Source: UBA8296 sp031581145
GTDB taxonomy: Bacteria; Bacteroidota; Rhodothermia; Balneolales; Balneolaceae
Reading direction: 5' to 3'
DNA length: 64,000 nt
Assembly (NCBI GenBank): GCA_031581145.1
Contig: JAVLBP010000001.1
Span: forward strand, 62,001-126,000
The first letter of the stretch is position 1. Every line of letters begins with the position of its first letter. The translations under genes and the position numbers were made by a program. The notes under the pieces were generated by a model that saw only the letters and a program-made list of their open reading frames with translations, ran no database searches and was not told the origin of the DNA. Positions 1 to 9,019 of this stretch are shown piece after piece.

Positions 1-360
1 AGAAATCTTGCCACTGCTAAAATCGGCCTCATCCTTGGATACCAGCGTGTAGGTCATAGTCTTGCCAACATTGTGATTTTTAATCTCTACGTTTGACAGT
101 AAGTAAGCTTTGGATGTATCGATGTTCTTTTCATCAATAATGGATGAGGTTGCCAGCGTATTTTCTAGCTCCGCAATGCGTTTTTCCAGCATCGCTTGAG
201 CCTCTTTTGCGGCATCATACTCTGCGTTCTCGCTTAAATCTCCCTTGGCTCTTGCCTCTGAAATTTCCTCTGCAACCTCCTTACGACCTCGTGTCTTAAG
301 ATCTTTGAGCTCTTCATTGAGCTTTTCGTATCCTTCTTTTGATAGGTAATTCTTCGCCAT
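1..360 (-). CDS. greA: Transcription elongation factor GreA, 3' end cut by window edge
   Basis: GreA rescues backtracked RNA polymerase by stimulating cleavage of the nascent RNA in the secondary channel. The 120 codons present cover the N-terminal coiled coil (about residues 1-75, with the conserved GDLSENAEYDAAKEAQ tip carrying the acidic D/E pair) and the start of the C-terminal FKBP-like domain. The stop codon lies beyond base 1. The start is ATG at 360, opening MAKNYLSKEGYEKL, which is typical of the family. It is divergent from the methyltransferase gene. GreB is less likely given the sequence and the lineage. Confidence 0.96.
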   Translation of the reverse strand, partial: MAKNYLSKEGYEKLNEELKDLKTRGRKEVAEEISEARAKGDLSENAEYDAAKEAQAMLEKRIAELENTLATSSIIDEKNIDTSKAYLLSNVEIKNHNVGKTMTYTLVSKDEADFSSGKIS

Positions 361-407
361 AATTAGGTGTGGTGATTCTCTTCAAATTAAAGTCATTAAA
401 TTACCAT

Positions 408-470
408 CTTTGCCTCTGCAAACCAATCCTTTGCCTATGCAAGCCAATCCTTTGCCCATGCAAATCAAAA
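408..470. repeat. Three 21-bp tandem repeats between greA and the TrmH-family gene
   Basis: Units occupy 408-428, 429-449 and 450-470. Each starts CTTTGCC and contains TGCAA; the third unit is diverged at its end. The period is a multiple of three, so a reading frame through it gives CLCKPIL repeats. It probably lies in the divergent promoter or leader region and not in coding sequence. Confidence 0.85.
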
Positions 471-488
471 CTGACAGCACTTAGTCCA

Positions 489-1019
489 TTGAAAAAATCG
501 ACAAAACAACTCTTTTTGGACCACCAGCGCAATGCTGAAGAGTTAAAGGAGCATGGGTCGCTTCCAAAGCGGTCGATTTGGTTACACAATATTCGAAGCA
601 TGCAAAATGTAGGCTCTGTCTTTAGGACAGCAGATGCTTTGGCGATGGATGAAGTGATATTATCTGGCTACAGCCCGTGTCCACCACGACACGAAATATC
701 CAAAACAGCTCTAGGAGCTGAAATGCATATCCCTTGGCGCTATGTGGAAGATCCACCCTGTGAACTCAGGACCTTGAACTCAAAAGGGATACATTTGATC
801 GCGCTCGAGCAAACGACCGAAAGTAACTCGTTGATTGCTGTGGAAAGACCCGATGCCGACTGGTGCCTTCTTGCAGGTAGTGAAACTGTGGGGTTGGATG
901 ATGAAGTCCTCGCGATGGTCCATCAAACGGTCCACATCGATCAATATGGACACAAACATTCGCTTAATGTATCGGTGGCCGTTGCACTTGCTCTACATAG
1001 GCTGTCTTTTGAGGTATGA
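489..1019 (+). CDS. TrmH/SpoU-family RNA 2'-O-methyltransferase
   Basis: A SPOUT methyltransferase that would methylate a ribose 2'-OH in tRNA or rRNA using SAM. Visible SpoU motifs are motif 1 NIRSMQNVGSVFRTADA, motif 2 LLAGSETVGLDDEVL and motif 3 HSLNVSVAVALALH, which together form the trefoil-knot SAM site. The frame is open back to a GTG at 369, but that start would lie 8 bp from the divergent greA start and would translate a 21-bp repeat as Cys-rich sequence. I therefore prefer TTG at 489, giving 176 aa, a normal size for small TrmH proteins. No clear Shine-Dalgarno decides the start. The exact substrate cannot be read from sequence. Confidence 0.82.
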   Translation: MKKSTKQLFLDHQRNAEELKEHGSLPKRSIWLHNIRSMQNVGSVFRTADALAMDEVILSGYSPCPPRHEISKTALGAEMHIPWRYVEDPPCELRTLNSKGIHLIALEQTTESNSLIAVERPDADWCLLAGSETVGLDDEVLAMVHQTVHIDQYGHKHSLNVSVAVALALHRLSFEV

Positions 1020-1037
1020 ACCTTCGTACTTTAGGGT

Positions 1038-2744
1038 ATGGAATTTAAACGCACGCTCATTACCTCAGCTCTACCCTATGCCAACGGACCCTTACATATT
1101 GGGCATTTGGCGGGAGCTTATCTCCCATCCGATTTATATACTCGTTATCTCCGGTTAAGAGGTGACGATGTCATCCATATTTGTGGTTCGGATGAGCATG
1201 GAGTACCCATCACCCTAGCCGCTGAACGTGAAGAGGTACCGCCGCAAGTCATCGTGGATCGATATCACACGTTGAACGCTCAGACCTTTACAGACTTTGG
1301 CATTGAATTTGATCATTATGGTCGAACATCGTCGAAGAAACATCATAAATCAGCTCAGGAATTTTTTCTCACGCTTGACAAGAAAGGGGTCTTCAAGAAA
1401 AAATCTGAGAAACAGCTCTATGATGAGACGGTACAGATGTTCCTCCCCGATCGATACGTCAAAGGGATATGCCCACATTGCTCATTTGATCAAGCGTATG
1501 GTGATCAGTGTGAGTCATGCGGCACATCGCTATCACCCTCTGATTTGATCAACCCGATAAGTGCCCTGACAGGATCCAAACCTATACTTAAAGAGACAGA
1601 ACATTGGTTCCTTCCTCTTGGTGATTTTGAGCCCTTTTTGACCTCATGGATGGAAACCAACCAAGACTGGAAAGCGCATGTGCAGGGGCAAATCCAAAGT
1701 TGGCTTGCGCAGGGTCTTGGCGACCGTGCCGTGACACGCGACTTGACGTGGGGGGTGCCTGTCCCACTGGATCATGCCGAGGGTAAAGTGCTGTATGTAT
1801 GGTTCGATGCACCCATTGGCTATATTTCTGCGACCATGGAGTGGGCAGAAGCCCAGGGAGATCCTTCTAAATGGAAGACCTATTGGCAAGACAAGCACAC
1901 ACGACTCATCCATTTTATTGGCAAGGATAACATTGTATTTCACTGCATCATCTTTCCAGCGATGCTTGAAGCTCATGGAGACTACATTTTAGCAGATCAA
2001 GTCCCTGCCAACGAGTTTTTGAATCTCGAGGGACAAAAATTATCCACCTCCAAAGGGTGGGCGATCTGGCTTCACGAACTCAAACATGAGGTTGAGCCAG
2101 ACCTCATTCGTTACTACTTGGCATGTACGTTGCCTGAAAACAAAGATTCTGATTTTTCATGGCGAGATTTTCAGACACGAGTCAATAACGACCTTGCTGA
2201 TGTGATGGGTAATTTTGCCTTTCGAACGTTGTCATTTATTCATCGATTTGAGCATGGTGTAATCCCAACACCGAAAGATTTATCACCACATGACAAGGAA
2301 ACGCTTCAAGCAATTACCCGGCAAAAACAAGCTGTGGAGCAAGCTATGGATGGATTTCGATTTAAAGAGGCCGTTGGACAAGCCATGGAGCTAGCTAGGG
2401 TGGGCAATCGATATTTTTCGGACAGTGAACCCTGGAAAACTCGCAAAACGGATCCTCAGCGCTGTGCCAACACCCTGTATGTGTCTGCACAGGTGTGTGC
2501 AGCATTAACATGGTTGTTTGCACCCTTTATGCCAACCAAAATGGGTGAACTAGCAGCACAAATGAGTCTTGGGCCTACTGATCACCCTTCCCATGCCCTT
2601 TCATGGAAGGAGTGTCGTGAAGAGATTTTAGAGCCTGGGCAGCAGTTGGGTGAGGCGTCCGTGTTATTTCCAAAGATCGAAGACGAGTGGGTTGACAAAC
2701 AGCGAGTAAAACTCCAAAAAGCTCCTTCAACCCCCTCTTCTTAA
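1038..2744 (+). CDS. metG: Methionyl-tRNA synthetase
   Basis: Charges tRNA-Met with methionine in the cytoplasm; class Ia synthetase. The signature PLHIGH sits at residues 18-23. A four-cysteine zinc knuckle (CPHC then CESC) lies in the connective peptide at about residues 144-162. The KMSKS-like loop reads KLSTSKG near residue 340, followed by an anticodon-binding helical bundle. At 568 aa it ends after the anticodon domain. It lacks the extra C-terminal EMAP-II/Trbp111 tRNA-binding domain found in many longer bacterial MetRS. It starts 18 bp after the methyltransferase stop and is probably cotranscribed with it. Confidence 0.97.
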   Translation: MEFKRTLITSALPYANGPLHIGHLAGAYLPSDLYTRYLRLRGDDVIHICGSDEHGVPITLAAEREEVPPQVIVDRYHTLNAQTFTDFGIEFDHYGRTSSKKHHKSAQEFFLTLDKKGVFKKKSEKQLYDETVQMFLPDRYVKGICPHCSFDQAYGDQCESCGTSLSPSDLINPISALTGSKPILKETEHWFLPLGDFEPFLTSWMETNQDWKAHVQGQIQSWLAQGLGDRAVTRDLTWGVPVPLDHAEGKVLYVWFDAPIGYISATMEWAEAQGDPSKWKTYWQDKHTRLIHFIGKDNIVFHCIIFPAMLEAHGDYILADQVPANEFLNLEGQKLSTSKGWAIWLHELKHEVEPDLIRYYLACTLPENKDSDFSWRDFQTRVNNDLADVMGNFAFRTLSFIHRFEHGVIPTPKDLSPHDKETLQAITRQKQAVEQAMDGFRFKEAVGQAMELARVGNRYFSDSEPWKTRKTDPQRCANTLYVSAQVCAALTWLFAPFMPTKMGELAAQMSLGPTDHPSHALSWKECREEILEPGQQLGEASVLFPKIEDEWVDKQRVKLQKAPSTPSS

Positions 2745-2765
2745 CCCCAAGCAAGCGTTAATTCC

Positions 2766-4751
2766 GTGTCTTTTGAAGAAGCTTCGGCGGCAAGTCCCTC
2801 ACTTCGTGCGCTAGGAAAATTAGGATGTCAAACGACGGCTGAAGGTACAACGCTGCGTTTGTATGCACCGTCGGTAGGAGAAGTGACACTTCGGTTGTAT
2901 CAATCGGTTGACCAAACAACGCCAACAGTAGAGCACTCGCTTCAACAAGATACGTCCGGAGTTTGGACGATTGTCTTGTCAAGTAATCTATTGGGATGGT
3001 ATTATGATTACCAACTAGATGGTCAAGGGCCATTTGCGGATCCTTACAGCCTACATGTCGCAACCAAGGAGCCCTACCCCATGAGGGCCCGATCGCTGAT
3101 TATGGATGAGCTAGACATCGTTCAGCGAATGCCTGCTCGGTCTGTGAATAGAGACATTGCGGATTTGTTAATCTATGAAGTTCATGTAAAGGATATGGTG
3201 GCCAAGATCCCTGACTCAGAGCATACCAGTGTCTACAAACAGTGGAGAGCTCGAGGCGAGTGCCTCCATCACATCATGGACTTGGGAATGAACGCCGTAG
3301 AGTTCTTACCTCTGGCAAAATCGGTCTACCATGAGCCTCCGTATCAACCTGAGGGTGATGCGTCTGTGAATCATGAATCAGTGAATGATTGGAATCCAAC
3401 GGCCATCAACCATTGGGGATACATGACGGCCTACTTTTTGGCTCCAGAAACGCGTCATGCAACGCCGGCCAACGTAGGTGAGTGGAGTGCTGCATCCCCT
3501 CACGCTGTGTTTGAACTTCAAGATGTCGTGCTTTCATGTCGTGAGTGTGGAATCACACCCATTCTAGACGTCGTATTCAATCATAGCAGTATGTATGACC
3601 AAAATATGCTCACAGCGGTTCTTGGTAGGGATTATTTTAGGTCGAATGAGGATGGGCAGTGGCTGAATCGCAGTATGACGGGTAACGAATTAGACACCCA
3701 AAACGTCGCCGTTCGACATTTGATCCTCGAATCCCTTAGAGTGTGGATTGAAGTGTATGGATTTGAGGGCTTTCGATTTGATCTTGCAGGGTTACTCGAT
3801 CCTATTCTTTGGGATGAAATCAAAGCTATGGTGTCTGCCATTCAGCCTGGAACGTTACTTATCGCTGAGCCATGGGGCGGCACCTACCGCCCTCAGGAGT
3901 TTTCTGAGGCTGGCTGGACCTCGTGGAATGACCGGTTTCGTAATGGGATTAAAGGGATTGATCCCGTTCATCAACAAGGAGCGATTTTTCAACAATGGGC
4001 TCCAGATGGGTCTAGAGCTACTCTAGAGAATTGGCTTCGTGGTACACTTTCAATCTACGATGGAGGGCTTTTTCACCACTCCTCCCATTCCGTAAACTAT
4101 CTTGAAAGTCATGATGGTCATACACTTGGCGATTTTATCAGAATTGCACATCAAGAAGAAAACGCCTTTGATCCAGTGACGTCAGAATCGTGGTGTGCGT
4201 TGTCGGGTGAGCCTTTAAAACGAATGAAGCTCGCCCATCTTGCGCTGCTCACGACCCCTGGATGTGTGATGCTTCATCAAGGACAATCCTTTGCACACCC
4301 AAAGATTATACGGGTCAACGAGTCGTTGATTCGTTTAGACCATGATGCTTACAACAAGGATTCTGAGACGAGTTGGATTGATTGGTCGCTTATGACACTC
4401 AATCAAGATCTACACCGATATACCCAAGGTTTGGTGGCTTTGCGTCAGGCTTCCGTTGCCTTACGACGTGCCAAAGATGATGAGATTTGTTTTGATTATG
4501 CGGACAACCCCTGGCATCTTGTTAAAATCATTTGGGGTGTCTCTACCCATGATCTTTACCATTATATCGTAGGGTACAATTTTGATGCGCACGCTCCTCT
4601 TCATATTCCTTTGGGACGTGGTCCATGGGAGTGTGTCGTGGATGATTCTCAGGCGTCACATCAAACGTTGCACGTGATTGAAGAGCATGTCACTGGTCAT
4701 GTAACTGTGCCACCTATTTCAGGGATTGTACTCCGTAAGTTGCGACAATGA
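2766..4751 (+). CDS. GH13 alpha-glucan debranching-type enzyme (pullulanase-like)
   Basis: Predicted alpha-amylase-family hydrolase acting on branched alpha-glucans such as glycogen. An N-terminal CBM48-like domain (about residues 20-100) precedes the (beta/alpha)8 barrel. The four GH13 regions are visible: I, DVVFNHS near 268; II, GFRFDLAGL with the nucleophile Asp near 339; III, LIAEPWGG with the acid/base Glu near 367; IV, ESHDGHTLGD with the transition-state Asp near 449. No signal peptide is seen, so it is probably cytoplasmic and used for glycogen breakdown. The start is GTG at 2766, 21 bp after metG. Branching-enzyme or amylase activity cannot be excluded. Confidence 0.85.
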   Translation: MSFEEASAASPSLRALGKLGCQTTAEGTTLRLYAPSVGEVTLRLYQSVDQTTPTVEHSLQQDTSGVWTIVLSSNLLGWYYDYQLDGQGPFADPYSLHVATKEPYPMRARSLIMDELDIVQRMPARSVNRDIADLLIYEVHVKDMVAKIPDSEHTSVYKQWRARGECLHHIMDLGMNAVEFLPLAKSVYHEPPYQPEGDASVNHESVNDWNPTAINHWGYMTAYFLAPETRHATPANVGEWSAASPHAVFELQDVVLSCRECGITPILDVVFNHSSMYDQNMLTAVLGRDYFRSNEDGQWLNRSMTGNELDTQNVAVRHLILESLRVWIEVYGFEGFRFDLAGLLDPILWDEIKAMVSAIQPGTLLIAEPWGGTYRPQEFSEAGWTSWNDRFRNGIKGIDPVHQQGAIFQQWAPDGSRATLENWLRGTLSIYDGGLFHHSSHSVNYLESHDGHTLGDFIRIAHQEENAFDPVTSESWCALSGEPLKRMKLAHLALLTTPGCVMLHQGQSFAHPKIIRVNESLIRLDHDAYNKDSETSWIDWSLMTLNQDLHRYTQGLVALRQASVALRRAKDDEICFDYADNPWHLVKIIWGVSTHDLYHYIVGYNFDAHAPLHIPLGRGPWECVVDDSQASHQTLHVIEEHVTGHVTVPPISGIVLRKLRQ

Positions 4752-4807
4752 TGGGAACAAACTAATTTGCCCCATTCTTCAGCACACATTCACGACACGG
4801 GGGACAC

Positions 4808-6154
4808 GTGGCGACTACATCTTCGAGGGGAACATGGAACTCAAAACTTGGGTTCATTATGGCTGCAGCTGGGGGTGCAGTTGGACTAGGTAATATTTGG
4901 CGATTCCCAACAGAAACGGCAGAAAATGGTGGTGCGGCCTTTCTATTTGTTTATGTTATTTGCTGTTTCTTGATTGGGCTGCCCGTTCTTGTGGCTGAAC
5001 TTTCTTTGGGGCGAGCAACGCAACGCAATGCTGTGGGCGCATTTAAAGCCCTCTCCAAAAATCCTATATATCAAGCCATTGGATTCTGGGGTGTGATTTG
5101 CGGGTCGATGATCCTCTCTTTTTACGTTGTGATTGCAGGTTGGTCCTTTAGCAACGTCTTTGTCGAAATCTTTGATTATGTCGGCATGACGGGCCCTGCC
5201 ACAACCCTCGAGGATACAAGCAATGGAGTAGTTAATATCTTGTTTGCGTCTCTTTTTATGATTGCCACTATTTTTATTGTTCGTGGAGGTGTCTCAGAAG
5301 GTATTGAGCGAGCCACTAAGACCATGATGCCCTTGCTGTTAACCATGCTTTTGATACTTATTGGACTCACCTTACCGATGGACGGTGCTGCTGATGGAGT
5401 GAAAGCCTACTTACAACCTGATTTTAGCCAAATCGATCGACGACTAATTCTGTATGCACTGGGACAATCGTTTTTCTCACTCTCTTTGGGGCTTGGGGCG
5501 CTCATTACGTATGGCTCTTATTTGTCTAGATCGGATAATGTGGTTCAATCCGCCGCGATTGTGACGCTTTCTGATGTGAGCATTGCCTTTATTGCAGGAC
5601 TCCTCATAATTCCTGCAATTTATGTCGCTCAAGCACAAGGAATCCAGGTGTTTGATGATGGTGGATCATTAATTGCCGGCCCTGCGCTCATATTTAATAT
5701 CCTCCCTGTCGTGTTTGATAACATCGGGGGGATTTTTGGCCTTGCCTTGGCTGTGACCTTCTTTTTGTTATTATCGGTCGCTGCGTTGACCTCTACGATA
5801 TCGCTACTTGAGGTATCAGTTTCGTATGTCATTGATGAGTTTAATGTTGCCCGTAACACAGCAACGTGGCTCATGGGTGGAATCATTGGAACCATCGCAA
5901 TATGGATCTCTTTTGATTTGGGAATGATCGATATCCTTGATACAGTCTTTAGTGCCTATGGATTGCCTATTGGGGGGCTTCTGATCAGTCTTTTTGTGGG
6001 ATGGGTATGGAAGACGCCAGCAGCCATGGATGAACTTAAACACGGATTCCCTGGATTTGAACGTTCGTTTTTTCAAAAGGTTTGGCCACTCTTCATTCGC
6101 TTCGTATGCCCAATCCTTATATTTTTGATACTTCTGGATCTTGTAACTGGATAG
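4808..6154 (+). CDS. Sodium-dependent transporter, NSS/SNF family
   Basis: Na+-coupled symporter of the neurotransmitter:sodium symporter family (LeuT/MhsT fold), probably importing an amino acid across the inner membrane. TM1 carries the unwound Na+-site motif AAGGAVGLGNIWRFP at about residues 18-32, followed by ENGGAAF and the TM2 motif LPVLVAELSLGR. About 11 hydrophobic segments follow over 448 aa, within the 11-TM to 12-TM bacterial range. The start is GTG at 4808, with SRGTWNSKLGF just before TM1 as is usual. The substrate cannot be assigned. The next gene, efp, is 38 bp away and functionally unrelated. Confidence 0.93.
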   Translation: MATTSSRGTWNSKLGFIMAAAGGAVGLGNIWRFPTETAENGGAAFLFVYVICCFLIGLPVLVAELSLGRATQRNAVGAFKALSKNPIYQAIGFWGVICGSMILSFYVVIAGWSFSNVFVEIFDYVGMTGPATTLEDTSNGVVNILFASLFMIATIFIVRGGVSEGIERATKTMMPLLLTMLLILIGLTLPMDGAADGVKAYLQPDFSQIDRRLILYALGQSFFSLSLGLGALITYGSYLSRSDNVVQSAAIVTLSDVSIAFIAGLLIIPAIYVAQAQGIQVFDDGGSLIAGPALIFNILPVVFDNIGGIFGLALAVTFFLLLSVAALTSTISLLEVSVSYVIDEFNVARNTATWLMGGIIGTIAIWISFDLGMIDILDTVFSAYGLPIGGLLISLFVGWVWKTPAAMDELKHGFPGFERSFFQKVWPLFIRFVCPILIFLILLDLVTG

Positions 6155-6192
6155 AGCATACTATCCAATCTCACTAACCTCCTCTCTCGTCT

Positions 6193-6765
6193 ATGGCTAA
6201 AATCACAACAGCCGACTTTAAAAATGGTATGAATATCATACAAGACAACAACATTTATACCATTGTCGAATTTCAACATGTTAAACCAGGCAAAGGGGGC
6301 GCATTTGTCCGCACCAAATTGAGAGGGTTGGAGAATGAAAAAAACATTGACAAAACGTTTCGGTCTGGCGAATCGGTAGAATCGGTTCGAGTGGAGCGGC
6401 ACAACTATCAGTTTTTATATCGCGACGGGGATATGTTTGTCTTCATGCACCAAGAAACGTACGAGCAAATTATGCTTGAGGAGCGACGGGTGACGGCAAA
6501 AGAGTATCTCAATGACGGTGAAATATGTGAGGTTCTTATCGATGTAGAGCGTGACAATGTGCTCTATGCGGAACCTCCGCAGCATATCACGACAAATGTT
6601 GTAGATACTGACCCAGGACTCAAAGGGGATACGGCTCAAGGGGGGACTAAACCCGCCAAGATTGAATCAGGAGCCAGCGTGAATGTCCCTTTATTTATAA
6701 ACATTGGCGATGCTATTCGAGTTGATACCCGTTCAGGTGAATACATTGAACGTGCAAAAAGCTAA
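6193..6765 (+). CDS. efp: Elongation factor P
   Basis: Relieves ribosome stalling at consecutive prolines by binding between the P and E sites. The 190-aa length is standard. Domain I carries the tip loop KPGKGGAF with Lys34, the position beta-lysylated by EpmA in other bacteria. The C-terminal OB domain contains GDTAQGGTKPAKIESGA and ends IRVDTRSGEYIERA, the EF-P signature region. It lies 24 bp upstream of accB; efp-accB-accC is a recurrent bacterial gene order. No EpmA or EpmB gene lies in the window, so modification status is unknown. Confidence 0.98.
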   Translation: MAKITTADFKNGMNIIQDNNIYTIVEFQHVKPGKGGAFVRTKLRGLENEKNIDKTFRSGESVESVRVERHNYQFLYRDGDMFVFMHQETYEQIMLEERRVTAKEYLNDGEICEVLIDVERDNVLYAEPPQHITTNVVDTDPGLKGDTAQGGTKPAKIESGASVNVPLFINIGDAIRVDTRSGEYIERAKS

Positions 6766-6789
6766 CCTGTAATCACAGACGCTGTACCT

Positions 6790-7278
6790 ATGGATCTAAA
6801 GAAAATCAAAAGCATCATAAAGCTCGTAGAGGATAGCTCTGTTCAAGAGGTATCAGTCGAAGAGGGTGACTTTGCCATTACGGTGAGTAAACAATCCTCA
6901 CTCCCGCCAGCCGGTCAAGCGACTCCACAAGTCGTCGCTACACCAACCCAGGCACAAGTTCCTGCGCCTCCTGCTGCAAGCCCAGCCTCAGCTGAATCAC
7001 AAGGTGATCCATCGACGGGTGCGCCAGCATCAAGCGGCCATGTACAAACATCACCCATTGTTGGTACCTATTATGAAGCCGCATCCCCTGATAGTGATCC
7101 ATTCATTACACAGGGGTGTTCAGTCAAAAAAGGTGATACCATCTGTATTGTAGAGGCCATGAAAATTATGAATGAGATTGAGGCGGAAATGGATGGTGTG
7201 ATTGAGGCGATACATACAGCCAATGGCCAAGCCGTAGAGTTTGATCAGCCCTTGGTCACGATCAAACCTACTTCCTAA
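6790..7278 (+). CDS. accB: Biotin carboxyl carrier protein of acetyl-CoA carboxylase
   Basis: Carries the biotin shuttled between biotin carboxylase and carboxyltransferase in the first step of fatty-acid synthesis. A short N-terminal part (residues 1-35) is followed by an Ala/Pro-rich flexible linker (about 36-85) and the biotinyl domain. The biotinylation motif is VEAMKIMNE, with the modified Lys at residue 125, about 35 residues from the C terminus as usual. Its stop overlaps the accC start by one base (TAATG), indicating translational coupling and fixed subunit stoichiometry. Confidence 0.97.
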   Translation: MDLKKIKSIIKLVEDSSVQEVSVEEGDFAITVSKQSSLPPAGQATPQVVATPTQAQVPAPPAASPASAESQGDPSTGAPASSGHVQTSPIVGTYYEAASPDSDPFITQGCSVKKGDTICIVEAMKIMNEIEAEMDGVIEAIHTANGQAVEFDQPLVTIKPTS

Positions 7279-8636
7279 TGTTTAACAAAATTCTCATTGC
7301 GAATCGAGGCGAGATTGCCCTCCGTGTGATCCGAACATGTAAGGAGATGGGTATTAAGACAGTCGCAGTCTACTCTACGGCTGATGAGGATTCTCTTCAT
7401 GTGAAGTTTGCCGATGAAGCGGTTTGCATTGGTCCCCCTGCCAGCAAGGATAGCTATTTGAAGTTTCCTGCACTCTTATCGGCAGCCGAAGTTACGGATG
7501 CGGAGGCTATTCACCCCGGGTATGGGTTTTTGAGTGAAAATGCGATGTTTTCGGATATATGCGCTGAGCATAATATCACATTTATAGGCCCTACAAGTAC
7601 CATGATTGACACCATGGGGGACAAAGCCACGGCCAAAGCCACAATGATTGCCAGTGGGGTGCCCGTCGTACCTGGAAGTGAAGGGATTGTGGAAGATGCC
7701 TCAGAGGCCAAAAAGATCGCAGATTCGATCGGGTACCCAGTGATTTTGAAGGCAACTGCAGGAGGTGGCGGCCGTGGGATGCGAGTTGTACACAAATCAG
7801 AAGAACTCAAAAGCAATTTTGAGATGTGCTCCAATGAAGCCATGAGCTCGTTTGGCAATGCTGGGGTGTATATCGAAAAATTTGTTGAGAAACCGCGTCA
7901 TGTGGAGATTCAAGTCTTAGGGGATACCCACGGCAATGTCATCCATTTGGGGGAGCGAGAGTGCTCACTTCAGCGCCGTCACCAAAAAATGTTAGAGGAG
8001 GCCCCCTCCCCTATGATGACACCTGAACTTCGTGAGCGTATGGGCAAAGCGGCTGTAGATGCTGCAAAGGCCATTAACTATACGGGCGCTGGAACAGTCG
8101 AATTTCTCGTGGATAAGGACCACAATTTCTATTTCATGGAAATGAATACCCGAATCCAGGTAGAGCATCCTGTGACGGAAGAGATTACCAATTACGATTT
8201 GGTGGCTGAGCAAATCAAGGTTGCTGCTGGGGAATCGATTACCGTGAAACCGCTAAAAATGCGAGGTCACGCCATTGAATGCCGGATTAATGCGGAAGAC
8301 CCAGCGCATAATTTCCGACCAAGTGCAGGAACAATAACAGTCTACCATCCTCCAGGGGGGCATAGTGTTAGGGTGGATACCCATATTTATTCTGGGTACA
8401 AAATCCCACCCCATTATGACTCGATGATTGCAAAATTAATCGTTAGTGGACGTACCCGTGAAGAGGCCATCAAGCGGATGAAACGGGCACTTCAGGAGTT
8501 TATCTTAGAAGGCATTGTAACGTCTATACCCTACCATATTCAGCTCATGGATGATCCTAACTTTCTAGCTGGGGACATGTACACACGATATTTAGAAGAC
8601 GAATTCACGTTTAAACCTGATGAGGAATCTCAATGA
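7278..8636 (+). CDS. accC: Biotin carboxylase subunit of acetyl-CoA carboxylase
   Basis: ATP-grasp enzyme that carboxylates biotin on AccB using bicarbonate. Visible are the N-terminal pre-ATP-grasp domain (ILIANRGEIALRVIRT), the ATP-binding glycine loop KATAGGGGRGMR, the catalytic stretch FLVDKDHNFYFMEMNTRIQVEHPVTE and the C-terminal IECRINAEDP region. The 452-aa length is normal for stand-alone AccC. It overlaps accB (TAATG) and gcvH (ATGA), so it is translated in a coupled string. The carboxyltransferase genes accA and accD are not in the window. Confidence 0.98.
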   Translation: MFNKILIANRGEIALRVIRTCKEMGIKTVAVYSTADEDSLHVKFADEAVCIGPPASKDSYLKFPALLSAAEVTDAEAIHPGYGFLSENAMFSDICAEHNITFIGPTSTMIDTMGDKATAKATMIASGVPVVPGSEGIVEDASEAKKIADSIGYPVILKATAGGGGRGMRVVHKSEELKSNFEMCSNEAMSSFGNAGVYIEKFVEKPRHVEIQVLGDTHGNVIHLGERECSLQRRHQKMLEEAPSPMMTPELRERMGKAAVDAAKAINYTGAGTVEFLVDKDHNFYFMEMNTRIQVEHPVTEEITNYDLVAEQIKVAAGESITVKPLKMRGHAIECRINAEDPAHNFRPSAGTITVYHPPGGHSVRVDTHIYSGYKIPPHYDSMIAKLIVSGRTREEAIKRMKRALQEFILEGIVTSIPYHIQLMDDPNFLAGDMYTRYLEDEFTFKPDEESQ

Positions 8637-9013
8637 ATACACCCGAAGATCTAAAATACACAAAGAATCATGAGTGGGTTCGAAAGCATGACGATGGCAC
8701 GGCCACGGTTGGAATTACAGATTTTGCTCAAAATGAGCTAGGCGATATCGTGTATGTGGAAGTGGAGTCTGAGGGGGAAAGTTTTGAGTTGGATGGAGTA
8801 TTTGGCTCTATTGAGGCAGTAAAGACGGTTAGTGATCTTTATTGTCCGATGTCTGGTGAGGTTCTGGAGGTGAATCCTGAGTTGGATGGCAATCCAGAAT
8901 TGGTGAATGAAGACCCCTATGGTGAGGGTTGGATTATCAAGTTAAAACTCAGTATACCAGATGAATGGGATGAGCTTCTTTCTGCAGAAGGGTATCAAGC
9001 AATCATCTCCTAA
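8633..9013 (+). CDS. gcvH: Glycine cleavage system H protein
   Basis: Lipoyl carrier of the glycine cleavage complex; it shuttles the aminomethyl group between the P, T and L proteins. The 126-aa sequence has the canonical lipoylation motif GSIEAVKTVSDL with Lys64, and the C-terminal NPYGEGWI-like motif (DPYGEGWIIKL). Its ATG overlaps the accC stop (ATGA). Placement with accBC and not with gcvT or gcvP is unusual. GcvH can also be a platform for protein lipoylation, so a link with fatty-acid and lipoate metabolism is possible but inferred. guaA follows after 6 bp. Confidence 0.96.
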   Translation: MNTPEDLKYTKNHEWVRKHDDGTATVGITDFAQNELGDIVYVEVESEGESFELDGVFGSIEAVKTVSDLYCPMSGEVLEVNPELDGNPELVNEDPYGEGWIIKLKLSIPDEWDELLSAEGYQAIIS

Positions 9014-9019
9014 AATCAC

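Noticed and set aside
369..488. Extension of the TrmH-family gene back to GTG 369
   Set aside because: It would translate a tandem repeat as Cys-rich sequence and leave only 8 bp to the divergent greA start.
3748..4026. Frameshifted second reading frame inside the GH13 gene
   Set aside because: The main frame keeps all four GH13 motifs without interruption, so the overlapping frame is incidental.
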